From Lachnoclostridium sp. UBA1434 (lineage in GTDB: Bacteria > Bacillota > Clostridia > Lachnospirales > Lachnospiraceae), in assembly GCA_002329645.1 (NCBI GenBank), contig DCTS01000084.1, forward strand, positions 1 to 6,356: a stretch of DNA of 6,356 nucleotides. The letters run 5' to 3'. Of the stretch, positions 1-4,929 are shown piece after piece; the stretch's first letter is position 1; the number at the start of each line of letters is the position of its first letter. A program made the translations under genes and the position numbers. The notes below the pieces were generated by a model. That model was not told the DNA's origin, searched no databases, and saw only the letters and a program-made list of their open reading frames with translations.

Positions 1-1
1 A

Positions 2-709
2 AACGGCATCTATATCATTGACCTGCAGAAATCCGTGGTCAAGGTTGAAGAAGCCTACAATGCAATCAAGAACATCGTTATGGAAGGCGGTTCTATTTTA
101 TTCGTAGGAACCAAAAAGCAGGCACAGGATGCCGTAAAGAACGAAGCAGAGCGCTGCGGCATGTTCTATGTGAATGAAAGATGGCTGGGCGGCATGCTCA
201 CCAATTTCAAGACAATCAGAAGCAGAGTTGACAGATTAAAGGAAATTGAAAGAATGTCCGAGGACGGTACCTTTGATGTTCTTCCCAAGAAAGAAGTTAT
301 CCAGATAAAGAAGGAATGGGAAAAGCTTGAAAGGAATCTTGGCGGTATCAAGAATATGAAGAAGCTGCCTGACGCAATCTTCGTAGTTGACCCTAAGAAG
401 GAGAGGATCTGTATCCAGGAAGCACATACACTTGGTATTACCCTTGTTGGTATAGCAGATACCAACTGCGATCCTGAAGAACTTGATTTTGTTATACCCG
501 GCAATGATGATGCAATCAGAGCCGTCAAGCTTATAGTATCCAAGATGGCCGATGCAGTCATCGAGGCAAACCAGGGTGTACAGCTTACCGATACTGCGCA
601 GGATGAAGCATCGGAAGCCGAAGCTTATGAGAACGCCGAAGAAGATACCGTAGAAGGTACCATGAAAGATGCCGAATCAGATGCAGTAATGGAAGAAGTT
701 ACCGAGTAA
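2..709 (+). CDS. rpsB: 30S ribosomal protein S2, 5'-truncated by window edge
   Basis: This is a structural protein of the small ribosomal subunit that helps bind S1 and mRNA near the anti-Shine-Dalgarno region. The frame is open from base 2 (N-G-I-Y-I-I-D-L-Q-K), which aligns with the early S2 motif, so roughly the first 35-40 residues lie outside the window; the GTG at 35 is internal, not the start. Family hallmarks are visible in order: LFVGTKKQAQDAV, the RWLGGMLTN block, DGTFDVLPKKE, LGGIKNMKKLPDAIFVVD, and the DTNCDPEELDFVIPGNDDAIRAV block near the C-terminus. The last 40 or so residues form a strongly acidic, low-complexity tail rich in E, D and A, a common species-specific extension. 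It stops at TAA 707-709 and is followed by tsf, the usual gene order. Identification is secure. Confidence 0.98.
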   Translation, partial: NGIYIIDLQKSVVKVEEAYNAIKNIVMEGGSILFVGTKKQAQDAVKNEAERCGMFYVNERWLGGMLTNFKTIRSRVDRLKEIERMSEDGTFDVLPKKEVIQIKKEWEKLERNLGGIKNMKKLPDAIFVVDPKKERICIQEAHTLGITLVGIADTNCDPEELDFVIPGNDDAIRAVKLIVSKMADAVIEANQGVQLTDTAQDEASEAEAYENAEEDTVEGTMKDAESDAVMEEVTE

Positions 710-717
710 TTAAGGAT

Positions 718-770
718 GGGCCTGTTGAAATCAGACTAACCTGTTGCGGGGTTAAGGTATCAGCAGGTCC
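718..770 (+). promoter_or_regulatory. rpsB-tsf intercistronic nested hairpin
   Basis: Bases 718-728 pair with 760-770 over 11 consecutive positions (two G-U). Inside, TAACC 737-741 pairs with GGTTA 750-754 around an 8-base loop. The outer stem is followed by ATATTTTAAAT, which is too interrupted to be a good terminator T-tract. CCTGTTG occurs twice (721-727 and 740-746), and either copy can pair with CAGCAGG 761-767, giving two mutually exclusive folds. It may be a partial terminator, RNA processing site or attenuator that sets the S2 to EF-Ts ratio. The base pairing is seen directly; the role is inference. Confidence 0.5.
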
Positions 771-804
771 ATATTTTAAATAATTAAATTCAGGAGGGAA
801 TAAA

Positions 805-1737
805 ATGGAAGTTACAGCTAGCATGGTTAAAGAATTACGTGAAATGACCGGAGCAGGCATGATGGATTGTAAAAAGGCACTTGCAGCCACTGAAGGCGAT
901 ATGGAAAAGGCTGTGGAATTCTTAAGAGAAAAGGGCCTGGCTGCCGCTGAGAAGAAGGCCGGAAGGATAGCGGCAGAAGGCATGGTAGATACAAATGTAA
1001 GCGCTGACGGCAAAACAGGTGTAATAGTAGAAGTAAATTCCGAAACCGACTTTGTTGCCAAGAATGAGAAGTTCAGAGATTATGTCGCTGCTGTTGCAGC
1101 ACAGGCCGCCGCATCACAGGCAACTGATATGGACAGCTTCCTTGCAGAGCCGTGGTCACTGGATAAATCACTGACAGTTAAGGAACAGCTTTCCTCCATG
1201 ATTGCGGTAATCGGCGAGAACATGAATATCAGGAGATTTGAAAAAGTTATTGCCGAGAACGGAATAGTAGTATCCTATATCCATGGCGGCGGAAGAATAG
1301 GAATTCTTGTTGAGCTTGAGAGCAGCGTAAATAATGCCGAGGTACAGGAAGCAGGCAAGAATATTGCCATGCAGATTGCAGCAATGTCACCCAAATATGT
1401 AACACGCGATGAGGTTCCCGCAGACTTCATAGAGCATGAAAAGGATATCATAAGGGCACAGATTAAGAATGACCCTTCAAATTCCAAGAAGCCTGACAAT
1501 ATTATCGAGAAGATGCTGGAAGGCCGCCTTACCAAAGAGCTTAAGGAAATCTGCCTGGTTGACCAGCTTTACGTAAAAGATACAAATATGAGCGTCGGAC
1601 AGTATCTTGAGAGCGTATCCAAGCAGGTTGGAACAACGGTATCCGTTAAGCGCTTTGTACGCTACGAAACAGGTGAAGGCCTCGAGAAAAAGAACGAAAA
1701 CTTTGCCGAGGAAGTTGCTAAGCAGATGGAAAAATAG
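805..1737 (+). CDS. tsf: Translation elongation factor Ts
   Basis: This is the guanine-nucleotide exchange factor that releases GDP from EF-Tu in the cytoplasm. The ATG at 805 is preceded by AGGAGG at 792-797 with a 7-base gap, so the start is well supported. The N-terminal UBA-like module (about residues 4-55) contains KELREMTGAGMMDCKKAL and the helix ending LREKGLAAAEKKAGR. The core signature TDFVAKN, which contacts EF-Tu, is at residues 81-87. The dimerisation/core subdomains follow (HGGGRIGILVEL, then NIAMQIAAMSPKYV), and the C-terminal module has LVDQLYVKDTNMSVGQYL. At 310 residues it is slightly longer than the E. coli form (283) but within the Firmicute range. It lies 95 bases after rpsB, presumably in the same operon, and a terminator-like hairpin follows. 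No pyrH follows, unlike in many relatives. Confidence 0.98.
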   Translation: MEVTASMVKELREMTGAGMMDCKKALAATEGDMEKAVEFLREKGLAAAEKKAGRIAAEGMVDTNVSADGKTGVIVEVNSETDFVAKNEKFRDYVAAVAAQAAASQATDMDSFLAEPWSLDKSLTVKEQLSSMIAVIGENMNIRRFEKVIAENGIVVSYIHGGGRIGILVELESSVNNAEVQEAGKNIAMQIAAMSPKYVTRDEVPADFIEHEKDIIRAQIKNDPSNSKKPDNIIEKMLEGRLTKELKEICLVDQLYVKDTNMSVGQYLESVSKQVGTTVSVKRFVRYETGEGLEKKNENFAEEVAKQMEK

Positions 1738-1784
1738 CATTATTATCATTGGGCTGATGCAAAATCCAATTATTATAATCTTGT

Positions 1785-1845
1785 AAAGGGCAATTGCTCC
1801 CCGTAAAGCACTTATGATGTGTTAAGGGAGTGGCTGCCCTTTCTT
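1785..1845 (+). terminator. Long hairpin terminator of rpsB-tsf
   Basis: AAAGGGCA 1785-1792 pairs with TGCCCTTT 1835-1842. One mismatch and three G-U/U-G positions join this to CTCCC 1797-1801 pairing with GGGAG 1826-1830. An inner stem, AGCAC 1807-1811 with GTGTT 1819-1823, caps a 7-base loop. The 3' arm runs into a short T-rich tail (TTTCTT, 1840-1845). It starts 48 bases after the tsf stop. The T-tract is modest, so termination may be incomplete. Confidence 0.65.
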
Positions 1846-1998
1846 AATATAATATCTGTTGTTACGCAACAGACAATCATGAGTGAGTCTAACCATTATC
1901 AATGAAAATTGATGATACGTTTTCAGGACAGCCCCTTTAACTTATAACACATGCACTGCAATCCAGCAGTACTTCTCCCTCCCTCCGGTAAAATATGT
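1846..1998 (+). other. Non-coding spacer with three small hairpins
   Basis: There is no convincing gene on either strand. Three short perfect stems are visible: TCTGTTG/CAACAGA at 1855-1861 and 1867-1873 (5-base loop); ATCAAT/ATTGAT at 1898-1903 and 1908-1913 closed by a GAAA tetraloop; and ACTGC/GCAGT at 1955-1959 and 1966-1970. None has a following T-tract. The block TTTTCAGGACAGCCC at 1920-1934 resembles the ends of some insertion sequences, but no transposase is present. The role is unknown. Confidence 0.4.
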
Positions 1999-2026
1999 TT
2001 GCAAATTCGACTTCTAATGATATAAT
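1999..2026 (+). promoter_or_regulatory. Sigma-A-type promoter with extended -10
   Basis: TATAAT at 2021-2026 matches the -10 consensus exactly and is preceded by TGA, giving the extended TGnTATAAT at 2018-2026. TTGCAA at 1999-2004 is a 4/6 match to the -35 box with a 16-base spacer. Transcription would begin near 2033, giving a leader of about 250 bases before the secreted leucine-rich-repeat gene. It is the best promoter-like site in the gap. Confidence 0.55.
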
Positions 2027-2120
2027 AAGACTTATATAAGCAAAATATATACTTAATATGTAAAGAGTAGTATGTATAAAGAAGAAAATTGCTATATGGT
2101 GTTATATCAGCTACGAGGAT

Positions 2121-2148
2121 TCTATATATATAGATAGATATATATAGG
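2121..2148 (+). repeat. AT-rich palindromic low-complexity tract in the leader
   Basis: TCTATATATATAGA at 2121-2134 is a perfect palindrome. Alternatively, CTATATATA 2122-2130 pairs with TATATATAG 2139-2147 around an 8-base loop. It lies in the middle of the presumed 5' leader. It may simply be low-complexity DNA. Confidence 0.5.
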
Positions 2149-2209
2149 TATACAAAAGAAATACTTTGCAGGCAAGCTTGAGTTCGAATAAGAGTTTTTT
2201 GGATATGCT

Positions 2210-2273
2210 GAGGCTCTAAAAGCCTGTAACTATAGCATTTGATGCAGTATACAGGACTTTTAAGGCCTCTTTT
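2210..2273 (+). promoter_or_regulatory. Leader hairpin just upstream of the ribosome binding site
   Basis: GAGGC 2210-2214 pairs with GCCTC 2265-2269. The stem continues after a G-U pair and one mismatch through TAAAAG 2217-2222 with CTTTTA 2257-2262, then (A2256 bulged) CCTGTA 2223-2228 with TACAGG 2250-2255, then ACT/AGT 2229-2231 with 2246-2248, and finally GCAT/ATGC at 2235-2238 and 2242-2245 around a TTG loop. TTTTA follows directly. It could be an intrinsic terminator/attenuator with a short T-tract. It could also be an antisequestering stem, because CCTCT 2266-2270 can alternatively pair with the ribosome binding site GGAGG 2276-2280. The fold is visible; the mechanism is inferred. Confidence 0.6.
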
Positions 2274-2275
2274 AT

Positions 2276-2280
2276 GGAGG
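2276..2280 (+). promoter_or_regulatory. Ribosome binding site deciding a GTG start
   Basis: GGAGG lies 6 bases before GTG 2287 and 12 bases before the in-frame ATG 2293. Spacing therefore favours the GTG. A third in-frame ATG at 2329, just before the hydrophobic signal segment, has no clear ribosome binding site. Confidence 0.65.
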
Positions 2281-2286
2281 TAATGA

Positions 2287-4071
2287 GTGAATATGGAGAG
2301 AAAGTGGCCCGGAAAAGATAAACAGTTTATGAATATAATAAAGCTTGTTATTTTCCCCATTATACTTATGCTGTTTATTATTAATTCCTATACAACTGAA
2401 GTAAAAGCTGCAGCAAATGTATCTGCACCAACTTCTGTAAAGGTAAAAACAAATGATAAAGGGGATCCGGAGATTACATGGAAAAAGGTTTCCAAAGCAA
2501 CCGGATACGAAGTATACAGAAAAACTGCCAAGGATAGTTCCTGGGTAAAGGTTGCGATTACGAAAGAAAATATATGTGTTGATGAAAATTGGGTTGCGGG
2601 CAGTAATTCTGCCATTCAATATGCGGTTAGCGTTTATATACAGAAAGGTGATTCTATAACCCGGAGCAAAAAATCCAATACAGTAAAATGGAAAGTACCT
2701 GCTTATTCCAAGGGGCTGGAATATGAACTAAAAAACAAGGGTACAGAATACTGGGTAATAGGTATCGGGAGCTGCAGGGACACTGATATTGTTTTTCCGA
2801 CCAGATATCAGGGGCTTCCTGTTACAAGGATCGAGAAGCTTGGTGAACTTCCGGATATTAAAAGTATTAAAATTTCTGCTAGTATAACTGAAATAGGAGA
2901 AATGGCATTCCGTTCGTGCATCGGGCTGACAGAAATTTACATCCCTAAGACTGTAGAGAAGATATATATAAACCCTTTTGCGGAATGCAGCAATATTATC
3001 AGAATACATGTGGATGAAGAAAATCCATATTATGATAGCAGAAATGACTGCAACGCTATTATAGAGACAGCCACAGATACAATAATAACAGGATGCTCAA
3101 ATACGGTAATACCTAATAGTATAAAAGCTATTGGGGATTATTCATTCATTGAATGCGATACCTTAACAGACATTATTCTTCCGTCAGGGCTTGTATCTAT
3201 TGGAGATAATGCTTTCCGCAGATGCAGCAATATCAATAATATCATTATTCCAAACAGTGTAACCAGTATAGGCAAAGGAGCATTTGCCGAATGCAGTGAA
3301 TTGATAAATATATCTCTGCCTGAGAAGCTTTCAAAAATATCATCATTTACTTTTTTTGAATGCGTTAGTATGCAAAGCATCTTAATTCCGAAAAGTGTAA
3401 CTGTAATCGAAGATTTTGCATTTCGAAATTGCATAAGCCTGAAAAATATAATTTTACCTGAGGGGATTACCGAAATATATCCTTACACATTCTCAGGATG
3501 TGCCAGCCTTACAGAAATAGATATTCCGGATGGCGTTAAAAGCATAGAATATAATGCTTTTTCCGAATGTATCGCCTTAACAGGAATAAATCTGCCGAAA
3601 TCCTTAAAATATTTGGGACAGGAAGCTTTTTTGAAATGTAAAAGCTTAACCGGTATCGATATCCCATATGGTATAACTGTAATCAGAGAGCGCACATTTG
3701 AAGAATGTTCGAGGCTTCAAAAAGTAAATTTACCCGATTCTGTAACGAAAATTGAAGACGCGGCTTTTTTGTGTAGCGGTATAACAAATTTACCTAATAT
3801 GAAAAATGTGACAAGCATAGGAGAACAGGCATTCAGTTTATGTTTAAATTTAAGAGATATTACCATTCCCGATAGTGTAAAAGAAATTGGTACACAAGCT
3901 TTCTTCCTATGCAATTTGGTAAATGTTACAATACCGGAAAGCGTAACAAGCATTGGGTTTGCGCCATTTTGGATAAACATATACCTCAATATAAGAGTTG
4001 TAAAAGGCTCATATGCTGATACCATATTACGCGAATATGGGTATTCCGATTGGATGTCATACATTAATTAG
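2287..4071 (+). CDS. Secreted fibronectin-III / BspA-type leucine-rich-repeat protein
   Basis: This is a probable surface or secreted binding protein of 594 residues. Residues 1-42 form a long signal peptide: a basic start, a hydrophobic core IIKLVIFPIILMLFIINSY at about 17-35, and likely cleavage after V-K-A near 41. Residues 46-138 look like a fibronectin type III domain (SAPTSVKVKTND, ITWKKVSKATGYEVYRK, YAVSVYI). A BspA lead-in follows (LEYELKNKGTEYWVIGIGSC, ending GLPVTRIEKLGEL). From about 191 to 570 there are some 15 LRR_5 repeats of 23 residues, pattern L-x-x-I-x-I-P-x-S-V-x-x-I-G-x-x-A-F-x-x-C. The third is interrupted at about 246-275 by the typical DSRNDCNAIIETATDTIITGC hairpin insertion. 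There is no LPxTG motif, transmembrane tail, dockerin or SLH domain, so attachment is unexplained. Such proteins bind host or matrix proteins in some bacteria; the ligand here is unknown. Composition is AT-richer than rpsB-tsf. The stop codon touches a REP-like palindrome. Confidence 0.9.
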   Translation: MNMERKWPGKDKQFMNIIKLVIFPIILMLFIINSYTTEVKAAANVSAPTSVKVKTNDKGDPEITWKKVSKATGYEVYRKTAKDSSWVKVAITKENICVDENWVAGSNSAIQYAVSVYIQKGDSITRSKKSNTVKWKVPAYSKGLEYELKNKGTEYWVIGIGSCRDTDIVFPTRYQGLPVTRIEKLGELPDIKSIKISASITEIGEMAFRSCIGLTEIYIPKTVEKIYINPFAECSNIIRIHVDEENPYYDSRNDCNAIIETATDTIITGCSNTVIPNSIKAIGDYSFIECDTLTDIILPSGLVSIGDNAFRRCSNINNIIIPNSVTSIGKGAFAECSELINISLPEKLSKISSFTFFECVSMQSILIPKSVTVIEDFAFRNCISLKNIILPEGITEIYPYTFSGCASLTEIDIPDGVKSIEYNAFSECIALTGINLPKSLKYLGQEAFLKCKSLTGIDIPYGITVIRERTFEECSRLQKVNLPDSVTKIEDAAFLCSGITNLPNMKNVTSIGEQAFSLCLNLRDITIPDSVKEIGTQAFFLCNLVNVTIPESVTSIGFAPFWINIYLNIRVVKGSYADTILREYGYSDWMSYIN

Positions 4072-4101
4072 TGTGTCAAGGGGACGGAGTTGCTGACACA
4101 C
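4071..4101 (+). repeat. REP-like palindrome, left copy
   Basis: GTGTGTCA 4071-4078 pairs perfectly with TGACACAC 4094-4101 around a 15-base loop containing AGGGGACGGA. The TGTCAAGGGGACGG core with TGACAC ends resembles small palindromes I associate with REP-type tyrosine transposase (RAYT) families in Firmicutes; that association is from memory and was not searched. It begins on the last base of the preceding stop codon and could also stabilise that mRNA's 3' end. A second, inverted copy lies at 4411-4444. Confidence 0.65.
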
Positions 4102-4360
4102 CAGATATCGGTAAACTTGCTGTACCAAATGAAATTCTGATAAAACCGGGCAAGCTAAATGAAAGTGAATATGATATAGTTAAGCAGCATCCAAATTACA
4201 GCAATAATATTCTGCAACAGGTAGAAGGGTTAGAGGATATTGCCATCTGGGTAGGTTGCCACCATGAAACTTTAGACGGGAAGGGGTATCCTTTTGGCTT
4301 AAGGATCCGGAAATAAATCTCGGAAGCCGTATTATACTTTTCAAAGTGATGGGTAAATAA
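4102..4360 (+). pseudogene. Broken HD-GYP c-di-GMP phosphodiesterase fragment
   Basis: Intact HD-GYP domains hydrolyse cyclic di-GMP at a metal centre. Here homology starts abruptly at D-I-G-K-L (from about 4105) right after the REP palindrome. It continues through PNEILIKPGKLNESEYDIVK, QHP, ILQQVEGLEDIA, CHHETLDGKGYPFGL. Then the frame breaks: the reading frame used so far stops at 4314-4316, but in the frame beginning at 4304 the homology resumes as D-P-E-I-N-L-G-S-R-I-I-L-F, ending at TAA 4358-4360. That fits a one-base loss near 4301-4304. The H of the catalytic HD pair is replaced by P, the N-terminal part is gone, and the C-terminal part is truncated after the R-I-I strand. The QHP, HH and DGKGYP motifs survive, so decay is fairly recent. 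It could be read as an 81-residue ORF from GTG 4071, but there is no ribosome binding site and it cannot be an active enzyme. Confidence 0.88.
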
Positions 4361-4372
4361 ATAATTATCCTT

Positions 4373-4404
4373 AGGATTGGTTGGAATATAACCAATCCTT
4401 TTTT
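4373..4404 (+). terminator. Strong rho-independent terminator
   Basis: AGGATTGGTT 4373-4382 pairs perfectly over 10 bp with AACCAATCCT 4390-4399. The loop is 7 bases (GGAATAT) and TTTTT follows at 4400-4404. It probably belonged to the HD-GYP gene and now also ends transcripts from the leucine-rich-repeat gene, which has no terminator of its own before the pseudogene. Confidence 0.92.
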
Positions 4405-4410
4405 GCAATA

Positions 4411-4444
4411 TAACACTGCAATTCACCCATCCGTCCCCTTGTCA
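4411..4444 (-). repeat. REP-like element, right inverted copy
   Basis: Read on the minus strand, this is TGACAAGGGGACGGA followed by a more diverged half ending in AGTGTTA. The 12 bases CAAGGGGACGGA match the left copy exactly (4077-4088 against the complement of 4430-4441). The TGACA and TGTTA ends can still pair with one G-U. The two copies face each other across the HD-GYP remnant and its terminator. Confidence 0.6.
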
Positions 4445-4485
4445 TACGATTCGTGCGGTATATGATACGATTCGTGCGGTAAATG
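4444..4485 (+). repeat. Two tandem 21-bp direct repeats
   Basis: ATACGATTCGTGCGGTATATG at 4444-4464 is followed immediately by a copy at 4465-4485 differing at one position (T4461 versus A4482). The repeats abut the right REP-like element. A 21-bp period equals two helical turns, so protein-binding sites would lie on the same DNA face, upstream of the LemA-like gene. Alternatively they are a mobile-element end or a minisatellite. Confidence 0.9.
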
Positions 4486-4501
4486 GTTTTAATCAAATTA
4501 A

Positions 4502-4549
4502 TATACTAAAATATTAATGATAAAACTTACTATATTAGGAAGCGGTGAT
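4502..4549 (+). promoter_or_regulatory. Weak promoter candidates and ribosome binding site for the LemA-like gene
   Basis: TATACT 4502-4507 and TATATT 4531-4536 each match the -10 consensus 5/6, but neither has a recognisable -35 box, so the promoter is not pinned down. GGTGAT 4544-4549 is the right-hand part of the full Shine-Dalgarno sequence and lies 5 bases before ATG 4555, which supports that start. Confidence 0.35.
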
Positions 4550-4554
4550 AATAA

Positions 4555-4872
4555 ATGACTATAGCCATACTTGGATGGCTTGTCGCAGGAATCTGCATAA
4601 TTGCCTTGGTTACATTATGGTTTGTCATAAGCTTCAAGGAACTGTCAATAAAGAAGAAGAGCCTTGATACCATAGGCAAGCAAGTTCAATTGCATCGTAG
4701 TTTATGTATGGAAGAACGCGGCGGAGAAAATGATGCAGCGGCACATATGATACTGGAGAATAAACTGATGGTTTACAGGCAGATTGAGAATGACTATAAC
4801 GCCCTGATAAGAAGGCCGATGCACCGTATCCCGGCATATATTATGGGGTTCCACCCTGCAGGAAGGAAATAA
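4555..4872 (+). CDS. Small LemA-like single-pass membrane protein
   Basis: The protein has 105 residues. Residues 3-26 (IAILGWLVAGICIIALVTLW and the next few residues) form one transmembrane segment, and a charged, probably helical tail follows. The C-terminal part, about residues 66-100, resembles the end of LemA-family proteins: L-E-N-K-L-x-x-x-R-Q-x-x-N-D, then Y-N (81-82), I (85), P (93), A (94) and G-F (98-99). The spacing from Y-N to G-F equals that of LemA as I recall it. Standard LemA proteins are about 185-200 residues with the same N-terminal anchor, so this one lacks most of the central helical region. LemA function is poorly defined; nothing here tells what this protein does. The start is supported by GGTGAT. 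It is followed after 57 bases, with no terminator, by a secreted protein gene, so co-transcription is likely. It could equally be an unrelated small membrane protein with chance similarity. Confidence 0.75.
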   Translation: MTIAILGWLVAGICIIALVTLWFVISFKELSIKKKSLDTIGKQVQLHRSLCMEERGGENDAAAHMILENKLMVYRQIENDYNALIRRPMHRIPAYIMGFHPAGRK

Positions 4873-4914
4873 TCGACTAAGGCATCGACGGGATAAATAT
4901 ATTCTATAAAAAAC

Positions 4915-4921
4915 AGGAGGG
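4915..4921 (+). promoter_or_regulatory. Ribosome binding site deciding a GTG start
   Basis: AGGAGGG lies 8 bases before GTG 4930. The next in-frame ATG (codon 18) falls inside the hydrophobic signal segment, so GTG is the real start. Confidence 0.85.
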
Positions 4922-4929
4922 AAACATAA

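Noticed and set aside
35..37. GTG at 35 as the start of S2
   Set aside because: S2 homology continues upstream to the window edge (N-G-I-Y-I-I-D-L-Q-K), so the gene is cut by the window and GTG is an internal valine.
1880..1990. A c-di-GMP (GEMM) riboswitch, suggested by AACC, a GAAA-capped stem and the nearby HD-GYP remnant
   Set aside because: The conserved ACGCAAAGCC-type segment and the second stem with its receptor are not present, and the GAAA stem is only 6 bp. It also lies upstream of the likely promoter.
1923..2360. Minus-strand open frame of 145 codons in the gap
   Set aside because: It is rich in Y, I, C and S from AT-rich antisense sequence, has no ribosome binding site or recognisable domain, and overlaps the leucine-rich-repeat start and its leader.
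2272..4064. Several minus-strand open frames inside the leucine-rich-repeat gene
   Set aside because: They are antisense shadows of the repeats; their repeated words (for example LVTLFGI or LVTLSGI) simply mirror the repeat pattern of the plus-strand protein.
4071..4316. An intact 81-residue HD-domain gene starting at GTG 4071
   Set aside because: The start lies in the REP palindrome, there is no ribosome binding site, the catalytic H is gone, and homology continues out of frame after 4304. It is a pseudogene fragment.
4444..4485. A CRISPR array
   Set aside because: The two 21-bp copies are directly adjacent with no spacers, and no cas genes are in the window.
4872..4914. A terminator or promoter between the LemA-like gene and the beta-helix gene
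   Set aside because: Only a 4-bp TCGA inverted pair and loose AT-rich -10-like words are seen, with no T-tract and no -35 box.
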